NCBI RefSeq assembly: GCF_003627795.1 | Contig: NZ_CP032687.1 | Location: forward strand, 186,001 to 250,000 | Direction: 5' to 3' | DNA: 64,000 bases | DNA from: Rhizobium sp. CCGE531 | GTDB lineage: Bacteria; Pseudomonadota; Alphaproteobacteria; Rhizobiales; Rhizobiaceae | Shown here: piece after piece, positions 35,551-44,432 of the stretch | Layout: every line of letters starts with the position of its first letter | How positions within the stretch are numbered: position 1 is the stretch's first letter | Made by a program: the position numbers and the translations under genes | The notes under the pieces: model-generated | What the model was told of the DNA's origin: nothing | Database searches by the model: none | What the model saw: only the letters and a program-made list of their open reading frames with translations

Positions 35551-36157
35551 CTATACGATCCATATTGTCGATGATGAAGAGCCGGCGCGCAAATCGTTTG
35601 CCTTCATGCTGACCATGAACGGCTATGCCGTCAAGGTGCATCAATCGGGAGCCTTGTTTCTTTCCTTTGCGCCGGGCATCCACAACGGAATTCTTGTTAC
35701 GGATCTCAGAATGCCAGAGATGTCAGGTATAGATCTCATCCGTCAGCTTAGCGTGAAAAAGATCTCAATTCCGTCAATCGTGATCAGCGGACATGGCGAT
35801 GTGCCGGTGGCAGTTGAGGCGATGAAAGCCGGTGCGGTCGACTTCATAGAGAAACCCTGCGAAGACGCCGTTATCATTGAGGCGATCGAACGAGCGTCGG
35901 ACCATTTACATGTTAATGGCGCTAACGTCGACGAGAGCCTTGCCATTCAAGCGCGCATCGAAACCTTGAGCGAGAGGGAGCGCCAAGTGCTTCTTGCCGT
36001 CGTGGTCGGCCTTCCGAACAAGTCGATTGCACATGATCTGAATATTAGCCGCCGCACGGTGGAGGTTCATCGCGCCCGCGTCATGTCGAAAATGAGAGCA
36101 AAAAGCATCCCGCATCTGGTTCGTATGGCTGTTGCGGTGGAGATGGGGCCCTTCTAG
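35537..36157 (+). CDS. fixJ: FixJ, response regulator
   Basis: The 206-residue NarL/FixJ-type regulator has a receiver domain with the acidic pair D12-D13, phospho-acceptor Asp56 ([12 protein letters not shown]) and Lys in EKPCED. A LuxR-type helix-turn-helix follows ([35 protein letters not shown]). Phosphorylated FixJ activates fixK and often nifA. The start is GTG at 35537, overlapping fixL by 14 bases. Confidence 0.96.
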   Translation: MKPTDYTIHIVDDEEPARKSFAFMLTMNGYAVKVHQSGALFLSFAPGIHNGILVTDLRMPEMSGIDLIRQLSVKKISIPSIVISGHGDVPVAVEAMKAGAVDFIEKPCEDAVIIEAIERASDHLHVNGANVDESLAIQARIETLSERERQVLLAVVVGLPNKSIAHDLNISRRTVEVHRARVMSKMRAKSIPHLVRMAVAVEMGPF

Positions 36158-36488
36158 CTTCGTAGTGTTGATCTCGCCGCATTCGGGGTCCTGCCGTAAC
36201 CTTGCGAACGGGAAGGGTCGTCATGGCATCTGTTTTCCCAAAAACTCTAAATTGATCGTCATTGCTCGATGACGGGATTATATAATCGAAGGCAACTTTG
36301 GAGGCGCTTTCGCGGACTTAGCGGGCCCATCCTGCGCGTCGAGACGTCTTTGCCGAAAGACTCGCCCGCATTATTTTCTGACCGGGCGGCGCCACGATTT
36401 CTTATGACGACGACAAGCTGCTGCCTCTAGTGATGAACACCCTTCGAAAGGGATCGGAATAAATCGCCGGCAATTCGCACGAGATGCC
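36158..36488. other. fixJ-fixK spacer
   Basis: No gene is seen. Apart from the FixJ-like site at its end, nothing can be assigned. Confidence 0.35.
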
Positions 36489-36511
36489 GGTTAAGTGTTT
36501 ACCCTTAGTGA
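36489..36511 (+). promoter_or_regulatory. Probable FixJ-binding site upstream of fixK
   Basis: GTTAAGTGTTTACCCTTAG at 36490-36508 resembles the FixJ-P sites of rhizobial fixK promoters (GTAAGTA-TTTCC-TTA type). It is about 65-90 bases before the chosen fixK ATG, a suitable position. Confidence 0.6.
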
Positions 36512-36575
36512 TAAAACCGAATTTATCGCTCCCATAAGAACCGGCAATCTTGCCCCGGAACATGGGGAATACCAG

Positions 36576-37235
36576 ATGCAGCCGAAATTCATGCCCGCAG
36601 CACAGCCTTGGACCTCGCCGACGAAAATTGTGGGGCCGCAAATTGGGGGAGCGCACATCGCCGTCACATATGAGCGCGGCCAAGAGATATACGCCCAGGG
36701 CGGGAGCGCCGATAAGTGCTATCGGGTTTCTACCGGAGCTGTTCGGGTATGTCGCATCCTTTCCAACGGGGGGAGGCAGGTCGTCTCCTTCCATGTCGCG
36801 GGGGAAATGTTCGGCTTCGAAGCTGGCTCTCAGCATCGTTACTTTGCCGAAGCGCTCGCCCTGACAAGAATAGTGGCGTTTGAACAGGGCCTTGCTCAGC
36901 AGCGGCATTTGCCGGAACTCCTTGCACTTGCTCTTGAAGCTATGGAACGTGCTCAGGAACACCTTCTGCTTATCGGACGGCAGTCTGCGATTGAACGGGT
37001 GGCCACATTTTTGTTGGATCTCTGCGAGCGCCTGGGAGGCACTCGGCAGTTTAGATTGGCCATGTCGCGGCAGGACATTGCGGACTATCTCGCCTTGACG
37101 ATCGAGACGGTATCGCGTGCCATGAGCGAGTTGAAGGAACAAAGCATAATCAGCCTGCGACATGCGCGAATGGTCGACATTCGGAAGCCTGATGCACTTC
37201 GTTCGCTCTGTGGCCATGTTGCCGGACTATCTTAG
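36576..37235 (+). CDS. fixK: FixK, CRP/FNR-family regulator
   Basis: The 219-residue protein has a cyclic-nucleotide-binding-like barrel (YERGQEIYAQGGSADKCYRV, GEMFGFEAGSQH), a dimer helix and a C-terminal HTH_CRP (MSRQDIADYLALTIETVSR, ELKEQSIISL). There is no N-terminal FNR cysteine cluster, as expected for FixK. ATG 36576 (GGGGAATACCAG before it) is preferred. The longer frame from GTG 36495 would begin inside the FixJ-like site. FixK should bind the TTGAT-N4-ATCAA boxes in this window. Confidence 0.93.
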   Translation: MQPKFMPAAQPWTSPTKIVGPQIGGAHIAVTYERGQEIYAQGGSADKCYRVSTGAVRVCRILSNGGRQVVSFHVAGEMFGFEAGSQHRYFAEALALTRIVAFEQGLAQQRHLPELLALALEAMERAQEHLLLIGRQSAIERVATFLLDLCERLGGTRQFRLAMSRQDIADYLALTIETVSRAMSELKEQSIISLRHARMVDIRKPDALRSLCGHVAGLS

Positions 37236-38733
37236 CTCGGCGCGACCTGTGCAATGCAGGACGTTGCGGCCTTCGGGCGGAAAATCGCGATTTGCGCCCG
37301 CGTGTCATTTCATCTGGGACATTGTCTTGCGGGCCCACGTCAACTTGTTTCAGGTCCTTGTCTGGAACTGATGGCGTGGCCCGTAAACGACGGTCACCTT
37401 CCGTCAGGCGCGCTTCAGAGCCTGTCAGCAGGAGTTTTGTGGATCGATGCCGATCCCGTTGGTAACGACATCGGACATTCGGGCATTGGCCTGAACGGCA
37501 CGACCGTCCCGCATCATCATCAGGAAACCCTCCGCCACCATGCCTGGAGCGAGGGGCCAGGTGCTGCCCCCAACAGGAAGGAGATCAGATCGTAGCGGCT
37601 GTCGTCCACCGCGAGATCCAAACCGAGAATGGCTTCTCCGTATTGCCTAATGGCCTCAAGACGCCGGCGCCGGCGGCGTCTGGAAAAGAAAAGAGGTCGC
37701 CCTTCGGCTGGATTGATCCGGTGGCTGAGATTATTGGCCGCCACCATGGCCTGTCGTCCCTGCCTGCGAACAGCGCCGTCCGCGAGCGTAGCGGAAGCCG
37801 GAACATGTCCCGGCAAGATCGATCGCACCTGCTATTTCGAAGGCCGATGCGGTGTGCGAGCAGGGTCAGCGCGGTGTCGTTACGAACGATGCCGCAGCCC
37901 TCAACGGCAGCCTCAGCGGCCTTCGCCGCACGTCCGCTGAGCGTCTCGGCATCGTCAAGCCAGTGGCGCGGGGATGCCGATCCGGCGCGCGATTCAGTCG
38001 GGTTCAAGGCCGAGCCCCGATTCAATCCGGGCATTCTTGACGCGTCAATCGGGCACCGCATGGCCGAGACCTACCAGAGAAGACGAGCGCTTCCCTGATT
38101 GCCGCCCAGCCCCCAGAAAGCCGCAGTAAGCCTTTCGCTTTGACGCTCTGCGAGCTTTACGATGCGCTCGACGACCGGTTCCGTCATTTAAAGACAGGCA
38201 CTATCCCGTCCGCTTCGCGCGAGCAAGCCGGCCATCACAAATCGCTTGGTTTTACGCAACAACCGGAGAGGGATAGCCGATAAGGCTCTCTGGGAAAATC
38301 ATCACCAGGGTACGGTCCTACTTTTCCTGCTAACCAAATGGGATATAAGCGGACACGAAGATGCGCCGACCCTTGGCTCGGCCGTTCACATCGGAACCAA
38401 TGACGATTGCCGCTGACTTCATTAAGGAGCTTGAAGGATGTATTCGCGAATTCTCGCTGAATTTCAAGGGGATCGTGGTGGTTTGAAAATGGTCCCAGCG
38501 AGCAATCGTTTGTCGCTGATTAAATTAGATCGCCGATCTCGCAGCCGTGATTTGACTTCATCGTGCATCGGATTACTGAAGCAAATTGGCTAAGCTCTCT
38601 AAAGTTGTTATAACCTGACAATGTTCCCCTCGGAACGGACAGAAGACGACCTCAAAGGGGCAAAGGCAAGCAGTTCAAGTCCGTCCACGGCGATCCACGC
38701 TGACCGGCGATTGTTGAAAAATAGGGACAGGCG
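37236..38733. other. 1.5-kb stretch without a recognisable gene
   Basis: Overlapping frames on both strands (the longest are minus 37585-38061 and plus 37643-38098) contain runs of Arg, such as the GC-rich CGCCGGCGCCGGCGGCG at about 37663-37680. They lack ribosome sites and known domains. This looks like a decayed gene, with the minus-strand frames sharing helical fragments, but I cannot identify it. An AT-rich part before 38734 may hold the promoter of the next gene. Confidence 0.35.
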
Positions 38734-39201
38734 GTGACGCAAGATCTAGAAAGTTACAAAAGTGCGAGAGGCCTCGTAGATACCACCGATCCGGAAGTCG
38801 ACAAGCCGATCTACCGCAAGCCCGGTTTTGACGGGAAAGTTGCGACGCTAGGAGATATGGAAGAACTGATCAGCGCATTTTTAAAAAAAACGCGCGAGGC
38901 CGAGGGCCTCGCTCGCGCGGATCTTGCGCCAATGCTCGGTCTGTCGACACCCGTGTACGGACGTTACGAGCGGGCGTTTTCAAGGATGACGGTCACCCGA
39001 ATGATCCATCTCTGTGAAATTCTCGGCTTTATGCCCATAGATATGCTCTTTGAAGCGGCGCCCCATCTTTGGGGGCGCACGCCTGAGGAAGCCGAGGATC
39101 GTCTCACTCTGGACCGAATTATCAGAACCCTTCCGAGCGAGGCAAAGCGCGATCTCGTTCGGCTGCTGAAGCGTATGGTGCCTCAAGATAACGGGAGCTA
39201 A
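38734..39201 (+). CDS. XRE-type HTH regulator (paralogue 1)
   Basis: The 155-residue protein has a central Cro/C1-type helix-turn-helix (about residues 45-105): LARADLAPMLGLSTPVYGRYER, then MTVTRMIHLCEILGFMPIDM. It is preceded by the VDKPIYRKPGFDG box shared with the protein at 42979. Translation starts at GTG 38734 after AGGGACAGGCG. The C-terminal helix (RTLPSEAKRDLVRLLKRM) may dimerise. Two copies flank repC, so a role in plasmid or symbiotic regulation is possible, but the target is unknown. Confidence 0.8.
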   Translation: MTQDLESYKSARGLVDTTDPEVDKPIYRKPGFDGKVATLGDMEELISAFLKKTREAEGLARADLAPMLGLSTPVYGRYERAFSRMTVTRMIHLCEILGFMPIDMLFEAAPHLWGRTPEEAEDRLTLDRIIRTLPSEAKRDLVRLLKRMVPQDNGS

Positions 39202-39466
39202 TGAGACATCAATCGCAGGTAAGCTTGGCTGTCTGGTAGGCACTCCGGCAACGGACAGCGTCGGTCTTCACCGCGATCTCGCCGCAAAGTGGTTTTCATG
39301 ATCATCTTTTTAAAGGAACCAGCGCCACAACTATAGAATCCTGGACCTCACACTCACTCGTTTTCCGGTCGGTCACCGCATGCGCCGACATCGTCGCTCA
39401 CTTTGATCGTGGCGCATGAACAGTGTCGACTAGAACGCTGCACCGCTTAAGAGCGTGACCCACCAG

Positions 39467-40765
39467 TTAAGTTTGCCCGGCCATTCGAGTGCTTTGCTCA
39501 AGGTCGCGGCGAGCCGCCAGACCGAAGACCGAGCGGGTAAGATACAATCTGCCCGCGGCTGCGCGCTCGGCCATTGCGCGCAGATATCCGCCGGGCGAAC
39601 TGACCTCCTGCCGATTTGCTTTTTCCAGAATAACTGCCACCGCCACCGCTGCTTGCTGTTCGCCCATTGCCTCCACGGCGCCACGGCGGGCATCCTCTGA
39701 GATCCCGACGAAGCGGCACAGCATCGGAGTCAGCCGAACAAACTCCTGGAAGCTCTTGGGAGTGCATCCAAGCTCCGCGAGGGCCGGGGCCGCCCGCAAG
39801 ACATCCTTAAGCGCGATTAGAGCCTGCCGCTGAGGTTCTCGCTCGCTGACTGAGCCTCGCCAAAGGGTCGCGGTTTCTTCAAAAGCCGAGCTGCTGGCGG
39901 CGCTGGCTTTTGGAAAACTGTATTGTCCGACATGAGCCGAACCCTCTCGAACATTACTACTACGTTTTGATTGATAAGGAGGTGTAGTCTGTTTCTGCAT
40001 GTCGTTTTCGACAGGCACGCATGTCGTTTTCCCTGCGCCGAGTTGGTCTTGAGGTCGCGGGTCAAGCCGCATCAGTCGGTCCATAGACCATTCAAGAAGG
40101 ACAGTCGCACGACGCAGCATCCGGTTGGATGCTTTGGCAGCAATTCCGATATAATTGCTGATGCGCTCGACCCGGTCGGCAATGCGTTGGCGCATTGTTG
40201 CACTTACATCAGCGACAGCAGCGAGGGCACAACGGATATTGCGCAAGGCGCCTCGGTACCGTCGCAAGGCAGCTTCGGTCGCCCTCTTCTCCGCTCGGAT
40301 GTCTTTTACGAGGCGAGTAAGCTCGCCATATCGCAGGACCAATATTCGAAGATCGACCCCGCATCCATCCGTTATGACGCCATCGCTGTTTCTGACGGGA
40401 TATCGCTTATAGTTTCCACTGTCCTGCATCGTGATCAAACCCAGATCGAAAAGCTTGGAAAGCATTCGACTGATCCGGCCGGCCGAACGCCCGACCTCAA
40501 ATGCCAATTGTCGGTTCGATTTGAACACGATTGGCCGCCCCGACGTATCGAAAGTATCGGCGGGGGCGGTGTTGATCAATATTAGCAACAGATGGCTTTC
40601 CGTTCCATTTATCAGGCCTGTGCAGGTCAGATTTTGAGCAAGCACAGCCAATTGGGCACGCGTCACCATTCCGATTTCTGCCGATTTTGCCCAGCGCCGG
40701 AATTCAGCCCTTTGGGGCGTTATCTTACGGCCGACCGGCCGTTGGCAGGTGGTCATATCTTCCAT
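39467..40765 (-). CDS. repC: RepC-type replication initiator, orphan
   Basis: The 432-residue protein matches RepC of repABC plasmids. The N-terminal winged-helix part reads ITPQRAEFRRWAKSAEIG, FKSNRQLAFEVGRSAGRISRM and LGLITMQDSGNYKRYPVR. The conserved C-terminal RP-C_C region contains LRAAPALAELGCTPKSFQEF and GYLRAMAERAAAG. RepC initiates replication at an origin inside its own gene. No repA or repB precedes it, so it is a solitary copy. It may start at 40765 or at ATG 40756. A probable antisense RNA lies upstream in the opposite direction, as between repB and repC in complete modules. Confidence 0.88.
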   Translation of the reverse strand: MEDMTTCQRPVGRKITPQRAEFRRWAKSAEIGMVTRAQLAVLAQNLTCTGLINGTESHLLLILINTAPADTFDTSGRPIVFKSNRQLAFEVGRSAGRISRMLSKLFDLGLITMQDSGNYKRYPVRNSDGVITDGCGVDLRILVLRYGELTRLVKDIRAEKRATEAALRRYRGALRNIRCALAAVADVSATMRQRIADRVERISNYIGIAAKASNRMLRRATVLLEWSMDRLMRLDPRPQDQLGAGKTTCVPVENDMQKQTTPPYQSKRSSNVREGSAHVGQYSFPKASAASSSAFEETATLWRGSVSEREPQRQALIALKDVLRAAPALAELGCTPKSFQEFVRLTPMLCRFVGISEDARRGAVEAMGEQQAAVAVAVILEKANRQEVSSPGGYLRAMAERAAAGRLYLTRSVFGLAARRDLEQSTRMAGQT

Positions 40766-40856
40766 GTCCTCGTCTCCGTTCGGGACCAGGCAAAGCTCCG
40801 CCGTTCACCAAAGTGATGTTTTTTGTTGACAAGGAAGGAAGGGTCTGCGAGAAAGG

Positions 40857-40920
40857 TTTTGGCTAATTTATTCTCTTACAGACCCGCTTCCGGATTGCTT
40901 CGGGAGCGGTTTTTCTTTTT
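40857..40920 (+). ncRNA. Probable antisense RNA (ctRNA-like) upstream of repC
   Basis: On the strand opposite repC, a TTGACA at 40826-40831 could be a -35 element. About 60 bases of transcript would end at a strong terminator (40884-40920). Known repABC operons carry a roughly 55-60-base countertranscript in the repB-repC gap that limits RepC. Orientation, size and terminator agree. The -10 element is poor (GAGAAA), so the exact start is uncertain. Confidence 0.55.
40884..40920 (+). terminator. Intrinsic terminator of the repC antisense RNA
   Basis: CCGCTTCCG (40884-40892) pairs with CGGGAGCGG (40901-40909) over an 8-base loop, with one G-U pair. The tail TTTTTCTTTTT follows at 40910-40920. 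Confidence 0.8.
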
Positions 40921-41634
40921 CTGGCCGGTTTTTTCTCTCCATTTCAAACCCGACGCACGCGTCGGGATGTTTGCGGTCGATACGCGAAAAGCATATCCCA
41001 ACAAATCAATTTGGCGCAAGATATGTACGAGTTTGAGCTGCTACTTGAGGTCGCAGCGGGATAGTGACTAAACTAACGCATTGATTTTATTAATTGTTTT
41101 GAAAGTCTAAATGCCATTTCGATACCGTTTCGACCGATCAAATTTGGTTCGCCTTACGGACAAAATTCTCAGATTGGCCGATGCTCGGACATGGAGCCAA
41201 TGACGCTTGACCGAAAACGCAATGCTCCTCCCGTACTTGACGTTGAGGATCAGCGTGCGAAACGTGGATGGCTGGATGAATAGCGACAGCCCGCTTTCCC
41301 AGCTGGTCATCATCGACCCGGGGGCTATCACAAGAGGCGGGAGGATTGTGCCGTGCGTGGTCGACGTAAACTCCATCCCCTCATTTTGGGTTTTGAGATC
41401 TGATCTCCTGGAGCAATGATTACCCGAGGTGCGTTGGATCGCCATCTCAGACCTGCAAACGGTGCGCGCGTTTTCCGGAGTTCCCTGAGATCTGCCAGCC
41501 TATTTAGCGGCAGCGCCACCGCAGCAAATTCATTAAGGGGTTGCCGCCTGGCAAATGAGTGAGTGAGTTGAAACCGAATACCTAAGCTTTTGCCGCCATG
41601 CCCGCGCGATCTTTCGCGAGCGTGGCGGTCGGAT
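40921..41634. other. Spacer upstream of repC and its antisense RNA
   Basis: Two opposite frames at 41107-41445 and 41207-41419 look slightly protein-like, but neither has a family or a ribosome site. The AT-rich part at 41070-41110 contains CAAAACAATTAATAAAATC on the minus strand, a poor nod-box tail that I did not accept. No repA or repB sequence was recognised. Confidence 0.35.
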
Positions 41635-42096
41635 TTATTGTATCAAACCGCGATTTTCGCTCTCTTCGAGCACGGGAGAGCGACGATCAATGCGGACTTG
41701 CAAGCTTGCCAGTGCCCCGGCAACTATAAGACCCTTTGGCGTCATATCGCCGGCCGTGGCAAAGACTGGATCGAGCACCGGCCGGCAACATCGGAAGCGT
41801 GCCGCCGCATCCGCAATCGTGATCAATGGGGCACGATAAGGTTGTCCGCAGTCGCCTCCCACAAGGACAATTTTCCCCGCCAGAGGCTTTGGACAGCCAT
41901 CAAAGATTGTAAAGGCGGTTAGCCCATCACGCAACGCTTCTTCATCTACGAACAGCGAGTGCATATCGTCAAAGCGGATCATCTCGATTAGCCTGCTACC
42001 AATCAAGTCATAGATCGGAGCAATGCTTCCATCCTGAAGCTCAACCGCCCCAAAACGGGCGGTATCCGACTCTAACACGTACACGATATTTTTCAT
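41635..42096 (-). CDS. Hypothetical protein, weakly DUF3846-like
   Basis: The 153-residue protein starts MKNIVYVLESDTARFGAVE after a clear GGAGG site. It has alternating strands (GSIAPIYDLIGSRLIEMIRF, LFVDEEALRDGLTAFTIFDG, GKIVLVGGD), a pattern like the small DUF3846 proteins of plasmids and phages (low certainty). The C-terminal third is less ordered. No membrane segment. The gene stands alone, pointing towards repC. Confidence 0.6.
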   Translation of the reverse strand: MKNIVYVLESDTARFGAVELQDGSIAPIYDLIGSRLIEMIRFDDMHSLFVDEEALRDGLTAFTIFDGCPKPLAGKIVLVGGDCGQPYRAPLITIADAAARFRCCRPVLDPVFATAGDMTPKGLIVAGALASLQVRIDRRSPVLEESENRGLIQ

Positions 42097-42978
42097 TTGC
42101 TTTAGCCTCCTATTTGAAGCGATCTCGTGCCCACAGAGATGAGGGAGAAGGGAGAGCTGTGATACCAACCATAGATAGCGGCGGCGCGACGCAATATGCT
42201 GTTCTCATAGGGCGTTGTAAATTGCCGTACGCGCCGATTTGGCACGTGTTTCGCAATCTGGACAGCTTTCCGGGTCGGCTGAAATTCTAAAGATTTGTAC
42301 TGAAATCAGTTGAATCGAGCTGGTATTTCATAGGATACCTTTAGTGAGAACGCTTGAAGGTGAGCCAAATATATTTTGCGTTTTTTCGGCAAAAAAATGG
42401 AAAGCATTATGTCAGTCGACTCATTTTTTGAGCTGAGTATGCAATTTTCAGTAAGCGTAACGCGTGGAGAGCGCTGGATAACCCGATCGCCCGTCCCGAC
42501 TTGTGACCTCAAAAAAACACGATCTGGAGGAGCCCATCTATGAACGGGTTTCGGCGATCCCCTCTGAGGCTGATGGCCTATCTCGCGTTCCATGTCGATC
42601 ATCAGACCTAAGCGACAGAGAGCCGCTTCGGGGTCGCAGTGAACAAAAACCACAGGAAAACCACCCTACAGATTCTAGACATGGCATTGATGCGTTTCTC
42701 ACGATATCGGATCGGTCGGGAACGCCATGCCAGTGCGGTGCGTAACCTGGCGATAGCCAATTTGGTGCGATTGTGTTTTTTCTTGCACCAAGAGAAACCA
42801 GTGCCGATTTCAATTATGTATTGAAAAACAATAATAATATGCGAAATTAGTGCACGTTTGACGAATTCGCTTGATAGAAAGATGCGCCAAAAATGATCAA
42901 AAATGCAACGTTACAGGTTTTAACCTTAACGTTTTTCCGTATAAAAGAGATCTTGCGCGTTAACCCTCAGTCTCAGCA
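42097..42978. other. Gene-poor stretch upstream of the second HTH regulator
   Basis: This contains the sigma-54-like sequence at 42240-42255 and, near 42950, an AT-rich promoter region for the regulator at 42979. A 23-codon frame at 42541 has a GGAGGAG site but no family. Nothing else is seen. Confidence 0.35.
42240..42255 (+). promoter_or_regulatory. Sigma-54 (RpoN)-type promoter sequence
   Basis: TGGCACGTGTTTCGCA has GG (42241-42242) and GC (42253-42254) separated by 10 bases and departs from TGGCAC-N5-TTGC(A/T) at one base. No exact NifA site (TGT-N10-ACA) was found within 180 bases upstream, and the next plus-strand gene starts about 720 bases downstream. Confidence 0.4.
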
Positions 42979-43524
42979 ATGGCAGGTCCATCTTTGAAGC
43001 AATGGATTAAAGAACTCGGTTTACAGCAGGTCATTGACCCACGCATAGACAAACCTGTCTATCGGAAGCCTTTTGATGGGCGAATTGTGCTTAGCGCCGA
43101 ACTGGAAGAACAGATCTGCACCAGTCTTCGCGGCGCCCGCGACAGACGAAAACTGCCTCGATCGAAACTTGCGCCCCTGCTTGGGCTGAGCGAACAGGTT
43201 TACGGCCGCTACGAAAATAAGATCTCCCGCCTGACGGTATGCCGGCTAATTCATCTCTGTGAGGTTCTGGACGCCACTCCGGAGGAAATTATCGCGCCAG
43301 CAGCACCCCATCTCTGGGGTGGGACTGAAGCAAAAGCGGTTCTGCTATTGGCCTCAATCGAAAAGTTGCGGACCTTGGACGAAGAGACTCTGCGAGATGT
43401 TTTCAGCTTGTTAGGTCGCATAGGCGAGACCTGCGGCCAAAATGATGGCCAGACAGTAGGCGATCCTGAATGCCGCAATGGTGTCGAAATCGCAATTGGT
43501 AAGCAAATTGACGGCAGCAAATGA
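42979..43524 (+). CDS. XRE-type HTH regulator (paralogue 2)
   Basis: This 181-residue protein is homologous to the one at 38734. Both contain D-K-P-(V/I)-YRKP-FDG, a helix-turn-helix (SKLAPLLGLSEQVYGRYENK; LTVCRLIHLCEVLDATPEEI) and the AAPHLWG box after it. This copy has a longer polar C-terminus. The AAPHLWG box and the YRKP box are not standard XRE features, so they mark a rhizobial subfamily. The target is unknown. Confidence 0.8.
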   Translation: MAGPSLKQWIKELGLQQVIDPRIDKPVYRKPFDGRIVLSAELEEQICTSLRGARDRRKLPRSKLAPLLGLSEQVYGRYENKISRLTVCRLIHLCEVLDATPEEIIAPAAPHLWGGTEAKAVLLLASIEKLRTLDEETLRDVFSLLGRIGETCGQNDGQTVGDPECRNGVEIAIGKQIDGSK

Positions 43525-43552
43525 CCGAAATGCGTTGCGCTAATTGAAGTAA

Positions 43553-43684
43553 ATCCATCGTGACATTTCCCGGCCACTCCTCGAACATGTATTCTGCTGC
43601 TTTGTCCGCACTACCTATGGTAAGATATTGACCGACCCGACGCGTTTCGAGCGTCACTGGTAGCGTCCACCAGTGTAGCGTCAT
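43553..43684 (-). pseudogene. DUF982 protein, truncated
   Basis: The frame MTLHWWTLPVTLETRRVG, then YLTIGSADKAAEYMFEEWPG, is the first half of a DUF982 protein, a small rhizobial family of about 80-90 residues. After the EEWPG motif the sequence no longer fits and runs into the end of the HTH gene on the other strand. The intact relative is at 57043-57297. Confidence 0.65.
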
Positions 43685-43790
43685 CTTCGTTTCTTCCGAA
43701 CCGCGATGAACTGGGTTCCGACGGAACACAGGGAAGCGCTTCAGTGCGAGTGCCACTTCCCAGGGATGCCGATCTCAGGGAGAAACCAAA

Positions 43791-44003
43791 ATGATATTCA
43801 CTCAAGCCGACCTTGATATCGCAAATCGCCATATTGCCGAAAGTGAAGAACAGGTTTCACGGCAGGAGCGAAAGGTGACTGTCCTTCGTATGCAACACTT
43901 GGATACGGAATTGGCGGAAAACATTCTGACGGTTTTTTACGAAACGCTGCTGATCCATAACGCCAGTCGCGACATGATTGCTGCTCAGCTGAGACAGAAA
44001 TGA
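43791..44003 (+). CDS. Small helical protein of unknown function
   Basis: The 70-residue protein (MIFTQADLDIANRHIAESE, QERKVTVLRMQHLDTELAEN, end RDMIAAQLRQK) is strongly helical with heptad-like spacing, so a short coiled coil is likely. CAGGGAGAAACCAAA precedes the ATG. It looks like the small rhizobial proteins found near DUF982 genes. The function is unknown. Confidence 0.65.
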   Translation: MIFTQADLDIANRHIAESEEQVSRQERKVTVLRMQHLDTELAENILTVFYETLLIHNASRDMIAAQLRQK

Positions 44004-44432
44004 TCGCAATGCCTCTCCAGTGTGGTGAAGCATCCAACGGGCATCGGCATAGTTTTCGACGACGTCGGTCTATCAATTGGCGGTTTTCGCATGGCTGGTA
44101 ACGGAGTGTGGAATGCCGCACCAGAAGTGTGGCTAAGCCGTACCGGTACTTTTCGATATGCGTGTATTCCACCCCTTTTGCACCACCAAGCACATTACCG
44201 CTGACCAGAATGTTTACCTGCTGGCGGTACAAGTTCACACACATTGTTATTTTAAACTGGCGTTCTATCGACGGCATCAAAGACATTCCTGCCAATCTGC
44301 CTTGCACCGTTCGCCGACATGCCAGATCCGTTGAAAGCCAGGTGCTTCGATGGCCTCTCTTCCCTATAAACTCTAAGCCGATCTTGCGAGTATCCGCATG
44401 AGATGGGCTCCAGCAACATTGCTGGCATCCAC
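44004..44432. other. Spacer between the small protein and nodD
   Basis: Overlapping frames occur on both strands without families. No terminator was recognised at the end of nodD. Confidence 0.35.

Noticed and set aside
37585..38061. 158-codon minus-strand frame with Arg runs
   Set aside because: It overlaps another long frame on the other strand, has a repetitive codon pattern and no recognisable family; at most a decayed gene.
41070..41110. Possible nod box tail on the minus strand near repC
   Set aside because: Only CAAAACAATTAAT resembles the motif; neither AT-N10-GAT half is present and no nod gene follows.
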